The notes under the pieces are model-generated. The model did not search any database and was not told the DNA's origin. It saw nothing but the letters and a program-made list of their open reading frames with translations. Shown piece by piece: positions 15,697-25,544 of a DNA stretch of 64,000 nucleotides. Origin of the DNA: Peptococcus simiae (GTDB taxonomy: Bacteria; Bacillota; Peptococcia; Peptococcales; Peptococcaceae). A program made the position numbers and the translations under genes. The stretch is from the NCBI RefSeq assembly GCF_046097595.1, contig NZ_JBJUVG010000002.1:1-64000 (forward strand). The letters run 5' to 3'. How positions within the stretch are numbered: the first letter of the stretch is position 1; each line of letters opens with the position of its first letter.

Positions 15697-16184
15697 CGAA
15701 GAAAGTGAAAAAAATCAGCCTGGCCCTGATTTTGTGCCTGGCTATGCTCCTCTGTGCCTGCTCCATACCGGGCAGCTCCGATGGACAAGGGCCGGAAACG
15801 GCAAGCCGGCAGGCCCAAGTCGTCAGCGTCCAGGAAGACCAGGCCTATACAGATGCCCCTTCAGTGGTGGCCTACCTACGGGTCTATGGCCACTTGCCGG
15901 ATAATTACCTAACCAAGCGGGAAGCCCGAGAGAAGGGCTGGGTGCCTGAAAAGGGCAACCTCCGGGACCTTGGTCCCATGGCCACCATTGGCGGGGACCG
16001 GTTTGCTAACAGGGAAAAACAGCTGCCGGACAGGGAAGGCTTGCGCTATAAGGAATGCGATGTCAACTATGATGGTGGCCCGCGAGGGCCAGAGCGCCTG
16101 GTTTACGATAACGAAGGAAACATTTACTATACCCAAGACCACTACCGCCATTTTGAAGACGTAACAAAGGAGGGGCCGGCATGA
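15693..16184 (+). CDS. Barnase-like secreted lipoprotein ribonuclease
   Basis: This 163-residue protein is a barnase-family guanyl-specific RNase with a lipoprotein signal (basic start, LALILCLAMLLCAC, predicted lipid-carrying Cys23). After a linker, the whole barnase fold is recognisable: VVAYLRVYGHLPDNYLTKRE, GWVPEKGNLRDLGP, TIGGDRFANRE, ECDVNYDGG, and TQDHYRHFED at the end. The catalytic residues correspond to Lys75, Glu121 (general base), Arg131/135 and His150 (general acid). The start overlaps the upstream stop (ATGA), and its stop overlaps the barstar ATG (ATGA), so it is tightly coupled to its inhibitor. A role in competition or nutrient scavenging is likely for the family. It is an unusual cargo for a replication operon. 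Confidence 0.93.
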   Translation: MTKKVKKISLALILCLAMLLCACSIPGSSDGQGPETASRQAQVVSVQEDQAYTDAPSVVAYLRVYGHLPDNYLTKREAREKGWVPEKGNLRDLGPMATIGGDRFANREKQLPDREGLRYKECDVNYDGGPRGPERLVYDNEGNIYYTQDHYRHFEDVTKEGPA

Positions 16185-16474
16185 TTATTATTGACGGCAG
16201 AGACATGTTGAACCGGGACACTATCCATGATTACCTCAAAAACAAATTCAATCTATCGGCCCATTATGGCGAAAACTTGGATGCCCTCTGGGATGAGCTC
16301 AGCGAACGCGATGGGCTTGCCCTGGTCTTCTTACATGCCGATGAAATGGTCGATGCCCTGGGCCCCTATGGCAATGCCCTCTTGGCCCTCTTTCGGGACC
16401 TGGTCCAGGAAAACCCCAATAACCGCTTATTCTATGAAATGCCGCCATCAATTGACCCTGGCTGTAAAAATTGA
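16181..16474 (+). CDS. Barstar-like ribonuclease inhibitor (immunity protein)
   Basis: This 97-residue protein is a barstar homologue that protects the cytoplasm from the barnase encoded just upstream. The inhibitor signature HYGENLDALWDEL lies at residues 28-40; Tyr29 and the acids Asp34 and Asp38 match the positions that fill the barnase active site. Length fits the family (about 90). It overlaps the barnase stop by four bases with AAGGAGGGG upstream, which lets inhibitor be made with every toxin transcript. It is the last gene of the sfsA run; a terminator follows. Confidence 0.94.
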   Translation: MIIIDGRDMLNRDTIHDYLKNKFNLSAHYGENLDALWDELSERDGLALVFLHADEMVDALGPYGNALLALFRDLVQENPNNRLFYEMPPSIDPGCKN

Positions 16475-16501
16475 TAGAATAAGGTGTAACGGGAAACCGC
16501 T

Positions 16502-16542
16502 ACTCAAACAGCTGGTCGGTGATCAGGCTGTTTGAGTTTTTT
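16502..16542 (+). terminator. Terminator after barstar gene
   Basis: A perfect 11-bp stem (ACTCAAACAGC 16502-16512; complement 16527-16537) with a 14-base loop, then T's. Confidence 0.92.
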
Positions 16543-16593
16543 GCATGTTTAGAAAAAATGAATGGCTATTGATGAAATAAATGAGGTGAAGGT

Positions 16594-17877
16594 ATGCCGG
16601 GATTGGTATTATTAGGCTCTCAATGGGGCGATGAAGGTAAGGGTAAGGTGACGGACTACCTGGCGGAAGAAGCGGACCTGGTCGTCCGCTACCAGGGCGG
16701 CAATAACGCCGGCCATACAGTGGTCGTAAATGGCGAGGAATTCAAGTTGCGGCTCATTCCTTCCGGGATTATTAACGGGAACGCCACCTGTGTCATTGGC
16801 AACGGGGTCGTGGTGGATATCCACGTCCTGCGCCGGGAGTTAGATTATTTAAAAGAACGGAATGTAGACGTTTCTCGGCTGCGGATTAGCGACCGCTGCC
16901 ACTTGATTATGCCCTACCACATCCTCCAGGATGAATGCGAAGAAAAGGCCAAGGGCAACCTAAAAATCGGGACCACAAAGAATGGGATTGGCCCCTGCTA
17001 TATGGATAAGTGTGCCCGGATTGGCTTGCGGATGGGAGACCTTTTAGACCCGGACCGGTTTAAAAGCCGGCTGGAAGAAGTCCTGCCCATCAAAAATAAC
17101 CTGCTCAGCAAACTTTACGGGGAAAAAACCTTTGAAGTTGATGAAGTCCTCCGGGAGATGACCGAAGACACAGCCTTTTTGAAGGACATGGTCTGTGACA
17201 CTTCCTGGCTCTTACACGAAGCCTTAACGGCCGGCAAGAAGGTCATGTTTGAAGGGGCCCAAGGGACCCTCCTGGACTTAGACCATGGGACCTACCCCTA
17301 TGTCACCTCTTCCAATCCCATTTCCGGTGGGGCGGCTGTCGGTGCCGGCGTGGCCCCCTGGCAGATTCAGAATGTCCTGGGGATTGTCAAGGCCTATACG
17401 ACCCGGGTTGGGGCCGGTCCTTTTCCGACTGAGCTGGAAGATGACATGGGCCAGCTTTTACAGGAACGGGGCCATGAATTTGGGACCGTGACCGGCCGAA
17501 CCCGCCGGTGCGGCTGGCTGGACATGGCAGTGGTCAACTATGCCATCCGCTTATCCGGGATGACCGCCCTGGCCCTGATGAAACTGGACGTCCTGGACAG
17601 CTGTGAGACCATCCAGATTGCAACTGGCTATAAGTTAGACGGGCAGGTCATTGACCATTTCCCGGCCTCCCTGGATGACCTGGAACGGGTTGAGCCCATC
17701 TATGAAAGCCTGCCGGGCTGGCAGGAAGATACCTCGGCCTGTCGCCGCTTCGAAGACCTGCCCAAGGCTGCTCAAGACTATGTCAACCGGATTGAAGCCC
17801 TGGCAGGGATTCCGGTAAAAATTGTAGCTGTGGGTCCCGGTCGTGAAGAAACGATTGTGCGCGACGCTATTTTTTAA
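16594..17877 (+). CDS. purA: Adenylosuccinate synthetase
   Basis: PurA condenses IMP and aspartate with GTP, the first committed step to AMP. The 427-residue protein has the P-loop-like GSQWGDEGKGK (8-18), NNAGHTV with the catalytic histidine, GTTKNGIGPCY, DLDHGTYPYVTSSNP, and FGTVTGRTRRCGWLDM; the last two segments bind IMP and guanine nucleotide. Length is normal. GAGGTGAAGG precedes the ATG. The SpoVB-like flippase follows after 15 bases. Confidence 0.98.
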   Translation: MPGLVLLGSQWGDEGKGKVTDYLAEEADLVVRYQGGNNAGHTVVVNGEEFKLRLIPSGIINGNATCVIGNGVVVDIHVLRRELDYLKERNVDVSRLRISDRCHLIMPYHILQDECEEKAKGNLKIGTTKNGIGPCYMDKCARIGLRMGDLLDPDRFKSRLEEVLPIKNNLLSKLYGEKTFEVDEVLREMTEDTAFLKDMVCDTSWLLHEALTAGKKVMFEGAQGTLLDLDHGTYPYVTSSNPISGGAAVGAGVAPWQIQNVLGIVKAYTTRVGAGPFPTELEDDMGQLLQERGHEFGTVTGRTRRCGWLDMAVVNYAIRLSGMTALALMKLDVLDSCETIQIATGYKLDGQVIDHFPASLDDLERVEPIYESLPGWQEDTSACRRFEDLPKAAQDYVNRIEALAGIPVKIVAVGPGREETIVRDAIF

Positions 17878-17892
17878 ACGAAACGGATAAGT

Positions 17893-19482
17893 ATGGCAAA
17901 GAAAACATTTTTTCGTGGGGCGATGATTTTAACCCTGGCCGGTGTCTTGGGTAAATTCCTGTCGGCCGCCTACCGGGTTCCCTTTAACCGGATGGTGGGG
18001 GCGGAAGGGGCCGGCATTTACAGTATGAGCTACTCCATCTACTCCATCATTTTTGCCCTATCAACAGCCGGGATTCCCCTGGCGGTTTCTAAACTGGTGG
18101 CCATGAGTGAAGAACGGGCTGAGAAAGGCGAAAGTCTTCGGATTGTCCGGGTGGCCTTGATTCTTTTGGCCTGTGTGGGCCTGGCGGCGGCGGTCCTCTT
18201 TTTCCTGGCTGCCCCCTGGATTGCCACCGTTTACTTTAATGAACCCCGGGCCGCCTGGTCCTTACGGGCCCTGGCGCCGGCCATGCTTTTCAGCTGCCTG
18301 ATGGCTGTCTTTCGTGGCTTTTTTCAAGGCCGACAGAATATGGTGCCGACAGCTATTTCTCAGATTTTAGAGCAGTTTTTCAGAGTCGGGACCATCTTGT
18401 TGTCCCTCTTTTTACTCCTGCACAAGCCGGTGGAATATGTGGTGGCCGGGGCCAGCTTTGGGTCCATGGTCGGGGGCGTTTGCGGCTTCTTATTCCTAGC
18501 CCTTGTTTTTGTCCGCTTTTTACGGAAGCACCGGACTGACCAGGGGCCCTTTCCCGGCCGTGACCCGGCAAGGGACCAGGCTGTTTTAAAGCAGCTCCTC
18601 TATTATGCGGTGCCGATTTCCATTGGTGCCCTCTTGCTGCCGATGACGAGTTTTATCGACTCCTCCCTGGTGGCCCGTCGGCTGGAGTTTGCCGGGATGG
18701 GCCATAGCGAGGCCATTGCCCAGCTGGGCTACCTGTCCAACTACGCTATGCCGATTATCAACCTGCCCTTTATCGTGACCACAGCCATTTCGGCCAGTCT
18801 GGTGCCGGCAGTTGCCGATGCCCTGGCCCGGCATGACCAGGATGACCTTTTCCACAATGTTCGCCAAGGGATGCGGTTGACCATGGTCCTGGTCCTGCCG
18901 GCCTCAATGGGGCTGGCTGTTTTATCGACCGGGATTTCCACCCTCTTATATAATGATGCTGAGGCCGGCAGCGTTTTAGCGGCCCTGGCCTTTACGGTCT
19001 TTGTTGTTGGCCTCTACCAGTGCTCAGCCAGCATTTTGCAGGGCCTGGGCAAGGTTTTAATCCCTATGTACCACCTGCTCCTGGGGCTGGTGCTGAAGTT
19101 TGCCCTGACATGGGTTCTGACCGGCTATCCGGCCCTTGGCGCCAGCGGGGCGGCCTTAGCGACGGTCTTGGCCTTCGGTTGTGCTGCTGTCCTCAACGTC
19201 GTCCGCCTGTCCGGGGTTATTGGCTGGGGCTGGTGTGATCCCCAGCTGGTCTTTCTTAAGCCCTTGCTGGCAAGTCTTGTCATGGGTCTCCTCTGCTATG
19301 GGACCTATGGCCTCCTGACCACCTGGATTTCAGCCTCCTGGGCAACCCTCTTGGCCATTATGCTGGGTGGTCTGGCTTATTTTGTGGTTCTTTTCGCCAT
19401 CAAGGGGATTGACCTGGATACCCTGGCGGCTATTCCCAAGATTGGTCCCAAGCTAAAAAAAATATTGGGGCAAAAACAGTAA
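17893..19482 (+). CDS. SpoVB/MOP-family lipid-linked oligosaccharide flippase-like protein
   Basis: This 529-residue membrane protein has about 14 hydrophobic helices and belongs to the MOP/MATE-like superfamily (SpoVB, MurJ, YtgP type). The N-terminal FFRGAMILTLAGVLGKFLSA and YRVPFNRMVGAEGAGIYSM are typical of the SpoVB/YtgP group, which is linked to peptidoglycan precursor export. The name does not imply sporulation. It follows purA by 15 bases with a weak GGATAAG site, and no promoter is visible between them, so they may be co-transcribed. A divergence from classic MurJ should be kept in mind. Confidence 0.85.
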   Translation: MAKKTFFRGAMILTLAGVLGKFLSAAYRVPFNRMVGAEGAGIYSMSYSIYSIIFALSTAGIPLAVSKLVAMSEERAEKGESLRIVRVALILLACVGLAAAVLFFLAAPWIATVYFNEPRAAWSLRALAPAMLFSCLMAVFRGFFQGRQNMVPTAISQILEQFFRVGTILLSLFLLLHKPVEYVVAGASFGSMVGGVCGFLFLALVFVRFLRKHRTDQGPFPGRDPARDQAVLKQLLYYAVPISIGALLLPMTSFIDSSLVARRLEFAGMGHSEAIAQLGYLSNYAMPIINLPFIVTTAISASLVPAVADALARHDQDDLFHNVRQGMRLTMVLVLPASMGLAVLSTGISTLLYNDAEAGSVLAALAFTVFVVGLYQCSASILQGLGKVLIPMYHLLLGLVLKFALTWVLTGYPALGASGAALATVLAFGCAAVLNVVRLSGVIGWGWCDPQLVFLKPLLASLVMGLLCYGTYGLLTTWISASWATLLAIMLGGLAYFVVLFAIKGIDLDTLAAIPKIGPKLKKILGQKQ

Positions 19483-19554
19483 GCTTCAGCTAACAGGACC
19501 TTGAAAACCGCTTGAAATTCACATATTTACTGTTTTTACGCTTTCATTTGCCTA

Positions 19555-19560
19555 TATAAT
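19555..19560 (+). promoter_or_regulatory. -10 element of the HU gene
   Basis: A TATAAT about 70 bases before the TTG start; a second -10 like TAAAAT lies at 19565-19570. Neither has a clear -35, so the exact promoter is uncertain. Confidence 0.4.
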
Positions 19561-19629
19561 GTGGTAAAATGCAAGCAAGCTATGGAATCATCTTCTTACT
19601 TTTCTAATCGATCTGGGGAGGGATTATAC

Positions 19630-19908
19630 TTGAACAAATCTGAATTAGTCGCTAAGGTTGCTGAAAAATCGGGTCTGACTAAGAAAGACGCAGAAAAATC
19701 AGTTGCTGCTGTATTTGAAGCCATTACTGAAACCTTAGTTGATGGTGAAAAAGTACAATTAGTCGGGTTCGGCACTTTTGAAGTGCGCGATCGCAAAGAA
19801 CGTCAAGGGCAAAACCCACAAACGAAAGAACCGATTGTTATTCCGGCAACCAAGGTTCCGGCATTCAAGGCTGGGAAATCTTTAAAAGAAGCGGTTGTTG
19901 GCAAATAA
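19630..19908 (+). CDS. hup: HU-family DNA-binding protein
   Basis: This 92-residue nucleoid protein of the HU/IHF family has MNKSELVAKVAEKSGLTKKD, the dimer core VQLVGFGTFEVRDRKERQG, and the DNA-binding beta arm RQGQNPQTKEPIVIPATKVP, ending in FKAGKSLKEAV. HU wraps and bends DNA without strong sequence preference. I use the TTG start at 19630, seven bases after GGGGAGGGA, because the protein family begins there; a longer frame from 19561 has no binding site. A strong terminator follows directly, so it forms its own transcript. Confidence 0.96.
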   Translation: MNKSELVAKVAEKSGLTKKDAEKSVAAVFEAITETLVDGEKVQLVGFGTFEVRDRKERQGQNPQTKEPIVIPATKVPAFKAGKSLKEAVVGK

Positions 19909-19920
19909 TTGCAGTTCACG

Positions 19921-19949
19921 GACCTGTCAAGCCTTGGCAGGTCTTTTTT
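19921..19949 (+). terminator. Terminator after HU gene
   Basis: A 10-bp stem (19921-19930 with 19934-19943, one wobble), 3-base loop, then T's. The small loop makes it a strong terminator. Confidence 0.9.
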
Positions 19950-19980
19950 ACATAAGTGCATGGTCAAGAAAGGCGGCAGC

Positions 19981-20226
19981 ATGCGGTTAGATAAATTCTT
20001 AAAGGTGTCACGGTTAATCAAGCGGCGGACTGTAGCCAAGGATGTCTGTACAGCCGGCAAGGTATCGGTCAATGACCGGGTGGCCAAGGCCGGGACGGAG
20101 GTGGCCGTCGGTGATGAAATTACCATCCGCTTCGGTGAGAAGACCCTGGTGGCGGAAGTCCTTGATTTAAAAGAAACCGTCCGTGCCAATGAGGCAGACC
20201 AGCTGTATCGCATTATTCGTCAATAG
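19981..20226 (+). CDS. rqcP: S4-domain ribosome quality-control factor RqcP (YabO/HslR type)
   Basis: This 81-residue protein consists of one S4 RNA-binding domain: MRLDKFLKVSRLIKRRT, AKDVCTAGKVSVND, and EVAVGDEITIRF. RqcP (YabO) acts with RqcH on stalled large ribosomal subunits in the addition of alanine tails. An in-frame ATG at 19960 exists, but MRLDKFLK is the usual family start. It lies in the conserved rqcP-divIC-S1 protein neighbourhood. In spore formers yabP and yabQ usually lie between rqcP and divIC; they are absent here. Confidence 0.94.
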   Translation: MRLDKFLKVSRLIKRRTVAKDVCTAGKVSVNDRVAKAGTEVAVGDEITIRFGEKTLVAEVLDLKETVRANEADQLYRIIRQ

Positions 20227-20242
20227 GGAAGGAGGGCCCGGT

Positions 20243-20635
20243 GTGAGCGAACAGGCTAAAAGACCAGCCAACCCTTTATTTAATCGACATGTGACGGATA
20301 TTTTCCGTCGGTTTTTCTTTAGCCCAAAAGAAAAAACGCCCTATAGGAGTGCTTTTGAACGGTTGCGTTGGCGAAACGTCTTCTTTGCCTTCCTGGTGCT
20401 CTACTTAAGCGTTTCTTTTGTGACCGGGTGTTATTTGATTGTAGACCTGAAGGCCCAGGAGAACCAACTCATTCAAACAAGGATTGAGGCCCTCCAGGAA
20501 CAGGAAAATATCAAAGAAGATGTTTTATACATGAAGACCGATGAAGCGGTAGAGGAAGTGGCCCGGGAAGAATTGGGCATGGTCAAGCCCGGGGAAGTGC
20601 TGATTACCCAGAAAGACGCCACGCCTACCGGCTAA
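20243..20635 (+). CDS. divIC: DivIC/FtsL-like septum initiation protein
   Basis: This 130-residue bitopic membrane protein has a basic cytoplasmic N-terminus, one transmembrane helix (about 47-68: VFFAFLVLYLSVSFVTGCYL) and a coiled-coil (AQENQLIQTRIEALQEQEN), then the terminal part with EELGMVKPGEVLI. DivIC joins DivIB and FtsL in the divisome. The start is GTG 20243, six bases after AAGGAGGG. It sits between rqcP and the S1-domain gene, the usual gram-positive order. The following gene has its own strong promoter. Confidence 0.9.
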   Translation: MSEQAKRPANPLFNRHVTDIFRRFFFSPKEKTPYRSAFERLRWRNVFFAFLVLYLSVSFVTGCYLIVDLKAQENQLIQTRIEALQEQENIKEDVLYMKTDEAVEEVAREELGMVKPGEVLITQKDATPTG

Positions 20636-20638
20636 CTA

Positions 20639-20667
20639 TTGACAGTTTTATGTGGCAACTCTATAAT
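20639..20667 (+). promoter_or_regulatory. Consensus promoter of the S1-domain gene
   Basis: Perfect TTGACA (20639-20644), 17 bases, perfect TATAAT (20662-20667), four bases after the divIC stop. Predicted to be strong. Confidence 0.92.
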
Positions 20668-20712
20668 GAATAAGAAAATAATATTAATTTTAAGGGGAGG
20701 CTTGCACCATCT

Positions 20713-21078
20713 ATGTCCATTGCTAAAGGGCAGATTCTTAAAGGAACAGTCACGGGTATCACAAATTTTGGCGCATTTGTAAAACTGGAGACCGGGGATA
20801 CTGGTTTGGTCCATATTTCCGAGGTCGCAGACAGCTTTGTGAAAGATGTGAATGATTTTCTTAAGGTTGATGATGTCGTTAAAGTATTTGTTGTCAGTAC
20901 AGATGATAAGGGCAAAATTAGCCTATCCATCAAACGAGCCAAAGAAAAGAAAAAACCACAACGCCCGTCACTGAGTTTCGAGGATAAAATCTCGCGCTTT
21001 ATGAAAGACAGCGATGAGAAACTAGCATCCCTGAACAAGAACATGAATGCGAAACGTCGCAGCGGCAATCGCTATTAA
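20713..21078 (+). CDS. S1-domain RNA-binding protein (YabR/CvfD type)
   Basis: This 121-residue protein has one S1 RNA-binding domain (about 5-75: GQILKGTVTGITNFGAFVKL, GLVHISEVAD, ISLSIKRAKE) and a basic C-terminal tail. YabR/GSP13-type proteins bind RNA or the ribosome and influence stress and translation. It has its own consensus promoter and a perfect terminator, so it may be highly expressed. GGGGAGG lies 12 bases before the ATG, an unusually wide gap. The ATG fits the family N-terminus. Confidence 0.92.
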   Translation: MSIAKGQILKGTVTGITNFGAFVKLETGDTGLVHISEVADSFVKDVNDFLKVDDVVKVFVVSTDDKGKISLSIKRAKEKKKPQRPSLSFEDKISRFMKDSDEKLASLNKNMNAKRRSGNRY

Positions 21079-21085
21079 TTTTGAA

Positions 21086-21119
21086 ACCACCTTTATCATT
21101 GGCGATAAAGGTGGTTTTT
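21086..21119 (+). terminator. Terminator after S1-domain gene
   Basis: A perfect 12-bp stem (21086-21097; 21104-21115) with a 6-base loop, then T's. Confidence 0.93.
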
Positions 21120-21134
21120 ACATAGGAGGCAAGT

Positions 21135-22037
21135 ATGCGGGCTGTTTTTGATATTGGAAGCAATAGCGTCCGGCTGGCTGTAGCTGAGCTGGACAGTGGT
21201 AAACTGCGTGAAGAAAAAGAATACCTGGCTTTTAGTCGCCTGGCAGAGGGGCGGGCGGTCGATGGAACGTTAACCGAGGCGGCCATCGACCGGACCCTGG
21301 CGGCGGTCCAGTCTCTCTATCCTAAGCTGCCGGCGGCAGCCCAAGGCCCCGGCCACTTGTTGGTGACCGCCACAGCAGCAGTCCGGCAAGCGCCGAACGC
21401 AGGCCAGTTGACCGACCGGCTGACCGACCTGGTCCAGGTGCCGGTCCGGATTTTAAGTCCAGTTGAAGAAGGCTATTACGGCTACACCGGGGCGACTGCC
21501 GATGCGCCGGTTTCCAGGGAAGAGGCCATCGTTTTGGATATTGGCGGTGGGTCTACAGAATTGAGTTTCTATCATGAGGGGCGGTTTCAGTCGCAGAGCT
21601 TTCCTTATGGCTGCCTGGTCTTAAAAGACCGGCCGGAAGAAATCAAGGCCCTTGTAGTGGCCTTAGACCGGTACCTGGAAACGATTGACCTCAAAGGCCG
21701 GACCTGTATCGGCGTAGGCGGTACCCTAACGACCCTGGCTGGCATTGTCCTGGGCCTGGCGGCCTATGATGGCCAGGCTATCCACCAGGCGGCTATTAAG
21801 CGCCTGGACTGGCTGCGCTTTATGGCCGCCTATGCCGGCATGACCGCAGAAGAGCGGGCAGCCATCCCCACCCTGGCCCCGGAAAGACGGGATACCATTT
21901 TACCGGGTCTGCTCATTTTAGACCTAGTCTGTAAGGCCTTGGGCCTAGAGGGCTACCTGGCCTCGACCAAGGATAGCCTCCAGGGGCTCCTCTTAAGTGA
22001 CTTATATGAAGAAAGTGGGCAGGGGCGTCATGTATGA
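21135..22037 (+). CDS. Ppx/GppA-family exopolyphosphatase
   Basis: This 300-residue protein is a short Ppx/GppA phosphatase (ASKHA fold) of the polyphosphate/pppGpp-degrading family. The nucleotide-binding motifs are present: FDIGSNSVRLAV at the start, VTATAAVRQAPN, and VLDIGGGSTELSF (about residue 133-145). Its length matches family members lacking the C-terminal HD domain. The end overlaps the tilS start by eight bases. The substrate, polyphosphate or pppGpp, cannot be decided from sequence. Confidence 0.92.
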   Translation: MRAVFDIGSNSVRLAVAELDSGKLREEKEYLAFSRLAEGRAVDGTLTEAAIDRTLAAVQSLYPKLPAAAQGPGHLLVTATAAVRQAPNAGQLTDRLTDLVQVPVRILSPVEEGYYGYTGATADAPVSREEAIVLDIGGGSTELSFYHEGRFQSQSFPYGCLVLKDRPEEIKALVVALDRYLETIDLKGRTCIGVGGTLTTLAGIVLGLAAYDGQAIHQAAIKRLDWLRFMAAYAGMTAEERAAIPTLAPERRDTILPGLLILDLVCKALGLEGYLASTKDSLQGLLLSDLYEESGQGRHV

Positions 22038-23409
22038 GGCCTTTCGGACCTTTGTAGAGGCAGAGGGGCTCATTGCAGATGGGGACAGGATCCTCATCGC
22101 TCTGTCCGGCGGGCCGGACTCCATGGCCCTCTGCGACCTGCTCTGCCGCCTGCGGGAAGACCGGCCGATTAGCCTAATGGCTGCCCACCTCAACCACCAG
22201 CTCCGGCCCGGGGCCGGGGCAGAGGCCCTGGCAGTGACTGCTTATTGCCGGCAGAAGAGGGTCCCCCTCGTTTATGGGACCTGCCAAGTCCGCCGGCTGG
22301 CCGCTAAAGAGAAAATCGGTGAAGAAGCGGCCGGCCGCCAGGCCCGCCGCCAGCTCTTTCAACAAGTGATGGCCCGCTGGGGGCTGTCGAAAGTTGCCCT
22401 GGGCCACCATGCCGATGACCGGGCAGAAACCATCCTCTTTAATATGATGCGCGGTGCGGGCGTCCGGGGCATGGCTGCCATGCCTACCCAGCGGGGGCCT
22501 ATCATCCGGCCCCTGCTTTTTGCCCGAAAAGATGAGCTGGTGACCTACTGCCAAGCCCGGGGTCTGGTCTTTGCCCTTGATGAGACCAATACCGACACCG
22601 GCTATACCCGAAACCGGATCCGGCAAGACCTGGTTCCCCTCATGGAGGGGATTAATCCGGCTGCAGTCCGCCATGTGAACCAGATGGCCAGGCACCTGCA
22701 GGAACTGACAGACCTGGTCGAGGACCAGATGCTGATCCCCCTCATGAATCAGGCCAGCCCGGTCATTGCCGGAGAAATCGCCTTTCCCCGGCCCCTTTTA
22801 CAAGACCAGCCCCCCTATGTGCAAAAGGCTGTCTTGGCCCGGCTCCGCCAAAAATTGACCGATAGAGAGGGGACCTTTAACGCCTACCAACTGGATACGG
22901 TCATTGATGTTTTAAATTCCCTACAAAATGATAAAACGATAGACGGCGGCTGCATTAAGGTGTATATTGAAAAGAACCACATCGTTTTAAGTGATGCGAC
23001 GCAGCAAGAGAAGGGGTGCCCGGTAGGCCTTTGGCAGCCCCAGCCGGGTGAGTCCTTTAGGCTCCCGACCTGGCCCGGTTCTTTCCTGGTCAGCCGGACT
23101 GCACCGGCAGCCCCTTCTCTCTGGGACTTCTTTTTACCTGATGACAGGCCCCTGTGGGTCCGTACCCGACAGGCCGGTGATGTGATCCGGCGCCCCGGCT
23201 TAGGCCATCAAGCGCTGAAAAAAGTTTTCCAGAGCCAGCACATTTCCCACCGCTTGCGTGCACGCTGGCCTATGATTTGTGACCAAGCAGGTCAAGTGAT
23301 GTGGATACCCGGATTGGCAAAAAGTGACGAAGCGTTATTCAATGAAAGAAATCATGCGAAAACGGGTATTTATATAAGAGCCGAGTTTAATGATGTGACC
23401 AATCATTAA
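22030..23409 (+). CDS. tilS: tRNA(Ile)-lysidine synthase
   Basis: TilS adds lysine to C34 of the AUA-reading tRNA-Ile. The 459-residue protein has the PP-loop ALSGGPDSMALCDLL (about 24-38), GHHADDRAETIL, the RNxIR-type TRNRIRQDLVPLM, and a C-terminal TilS_C part (GDVIRRPGLGHQALKKVFQ). Length is normal. The ATG at 22030 overlaps the Ppx stop and has GGCAGGGG upstream; a GTG further up (21997) is less fitting. It is followed by ftsH after 29 bases, the classical neighbourhood; the hpt gene often found between them is missing. Confidence 0.95.
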   Translation: MYEAFRTFVEAEGLIADGDRILIALSGGPDSMALCDLLCRLREDRPISLMAAHLNHQLRPGAGAEALAVTAYCRQKRVPLVYGTCQVRRLAAKEKIGEEAAGRQARRQLFQQVMARWGLSKVALGHHADDRAETILFNMMRGAGVRGMAAMPTQRGPIIRPLLFARKDELVTYCQARGLVFALDETNTDTGYTRNRIRQDLVPLMEGINPAAVRHVNQMARHLQELTDLVEDQMLIPLMNQASPVIAGEIAFPRPLLQDQPPYVQKAVLARLRQKLTDREGTFNAYQLDTVIDVLNSLQNDKTIDGGCIKVYIEKNHIVLSDATQQEKGCPVGLWQPQPGESFRLPTWPGSFLVSRTAPAAPSLWDFFLPDDRPLWVRTRQAGDVIRRPGLGHQALKKVFQSQHISHRLRARWPMICDQAGQVMWIPGLAKSDEALFNERNHAKTGIYIRAEFNDVTNH

Positions 23410-23438
23410 CAGGCCATATCAACTAGAGGAGGACGTGC

Positions 23439-25415
<1,977 letters not shown>

Positions 25416-25425
25416 GTGATTTTTT

Positions 25426-25454
25426 AAGCTGTCACTCTAGGGTGACAGCTTTTT
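25426..25454 (+). terminator. Terminator 1 after ftsH
   Basis: A 10-bp stem (25426-25435; 25442-25451) with a 6-base loop, followed by T's. Confidence 0.9.
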
Positions 25455-25459
25455 CTTTT

Positions 25460-25487
25460 GCCCCATCTCTGCTGGGGCTTTATTTTT
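25460..25487 (+). terminator. Terminator 2 after ftsH (tandem)
   Basis: GCCCCA (25460-25465) pairs with TGGGGC (25473-25478), followed by a T-rich stretch. It backs up the first terminator. Confidence 0.65.
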
Positions 25488-25495
25488 GTAAAAAA

Positions 25496-25523
25496 TTGCG
25501 TTATAGTGGAAACATCTTAATAT
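25496..25523 (+). promoter_or_regulatory. Possible promoter of the dicarboxylate symporter
   Basis: TTGCGT (25496-25501) and TAATAT (25518-25523) with a 16-base spacer, some 20 bases before the ATG. Confidence 0.4.
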
Positions 25524-25544
25524 AAGTGAGAGGAAGGTGTTGAC

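Noticed and set aside
17893..19482. SpoVB name taken as a sign of sporulation
   Set aside because: The SpoVB/YtgP group also occurs in non-spore-formers; neighbouring sporulation genes are absent.
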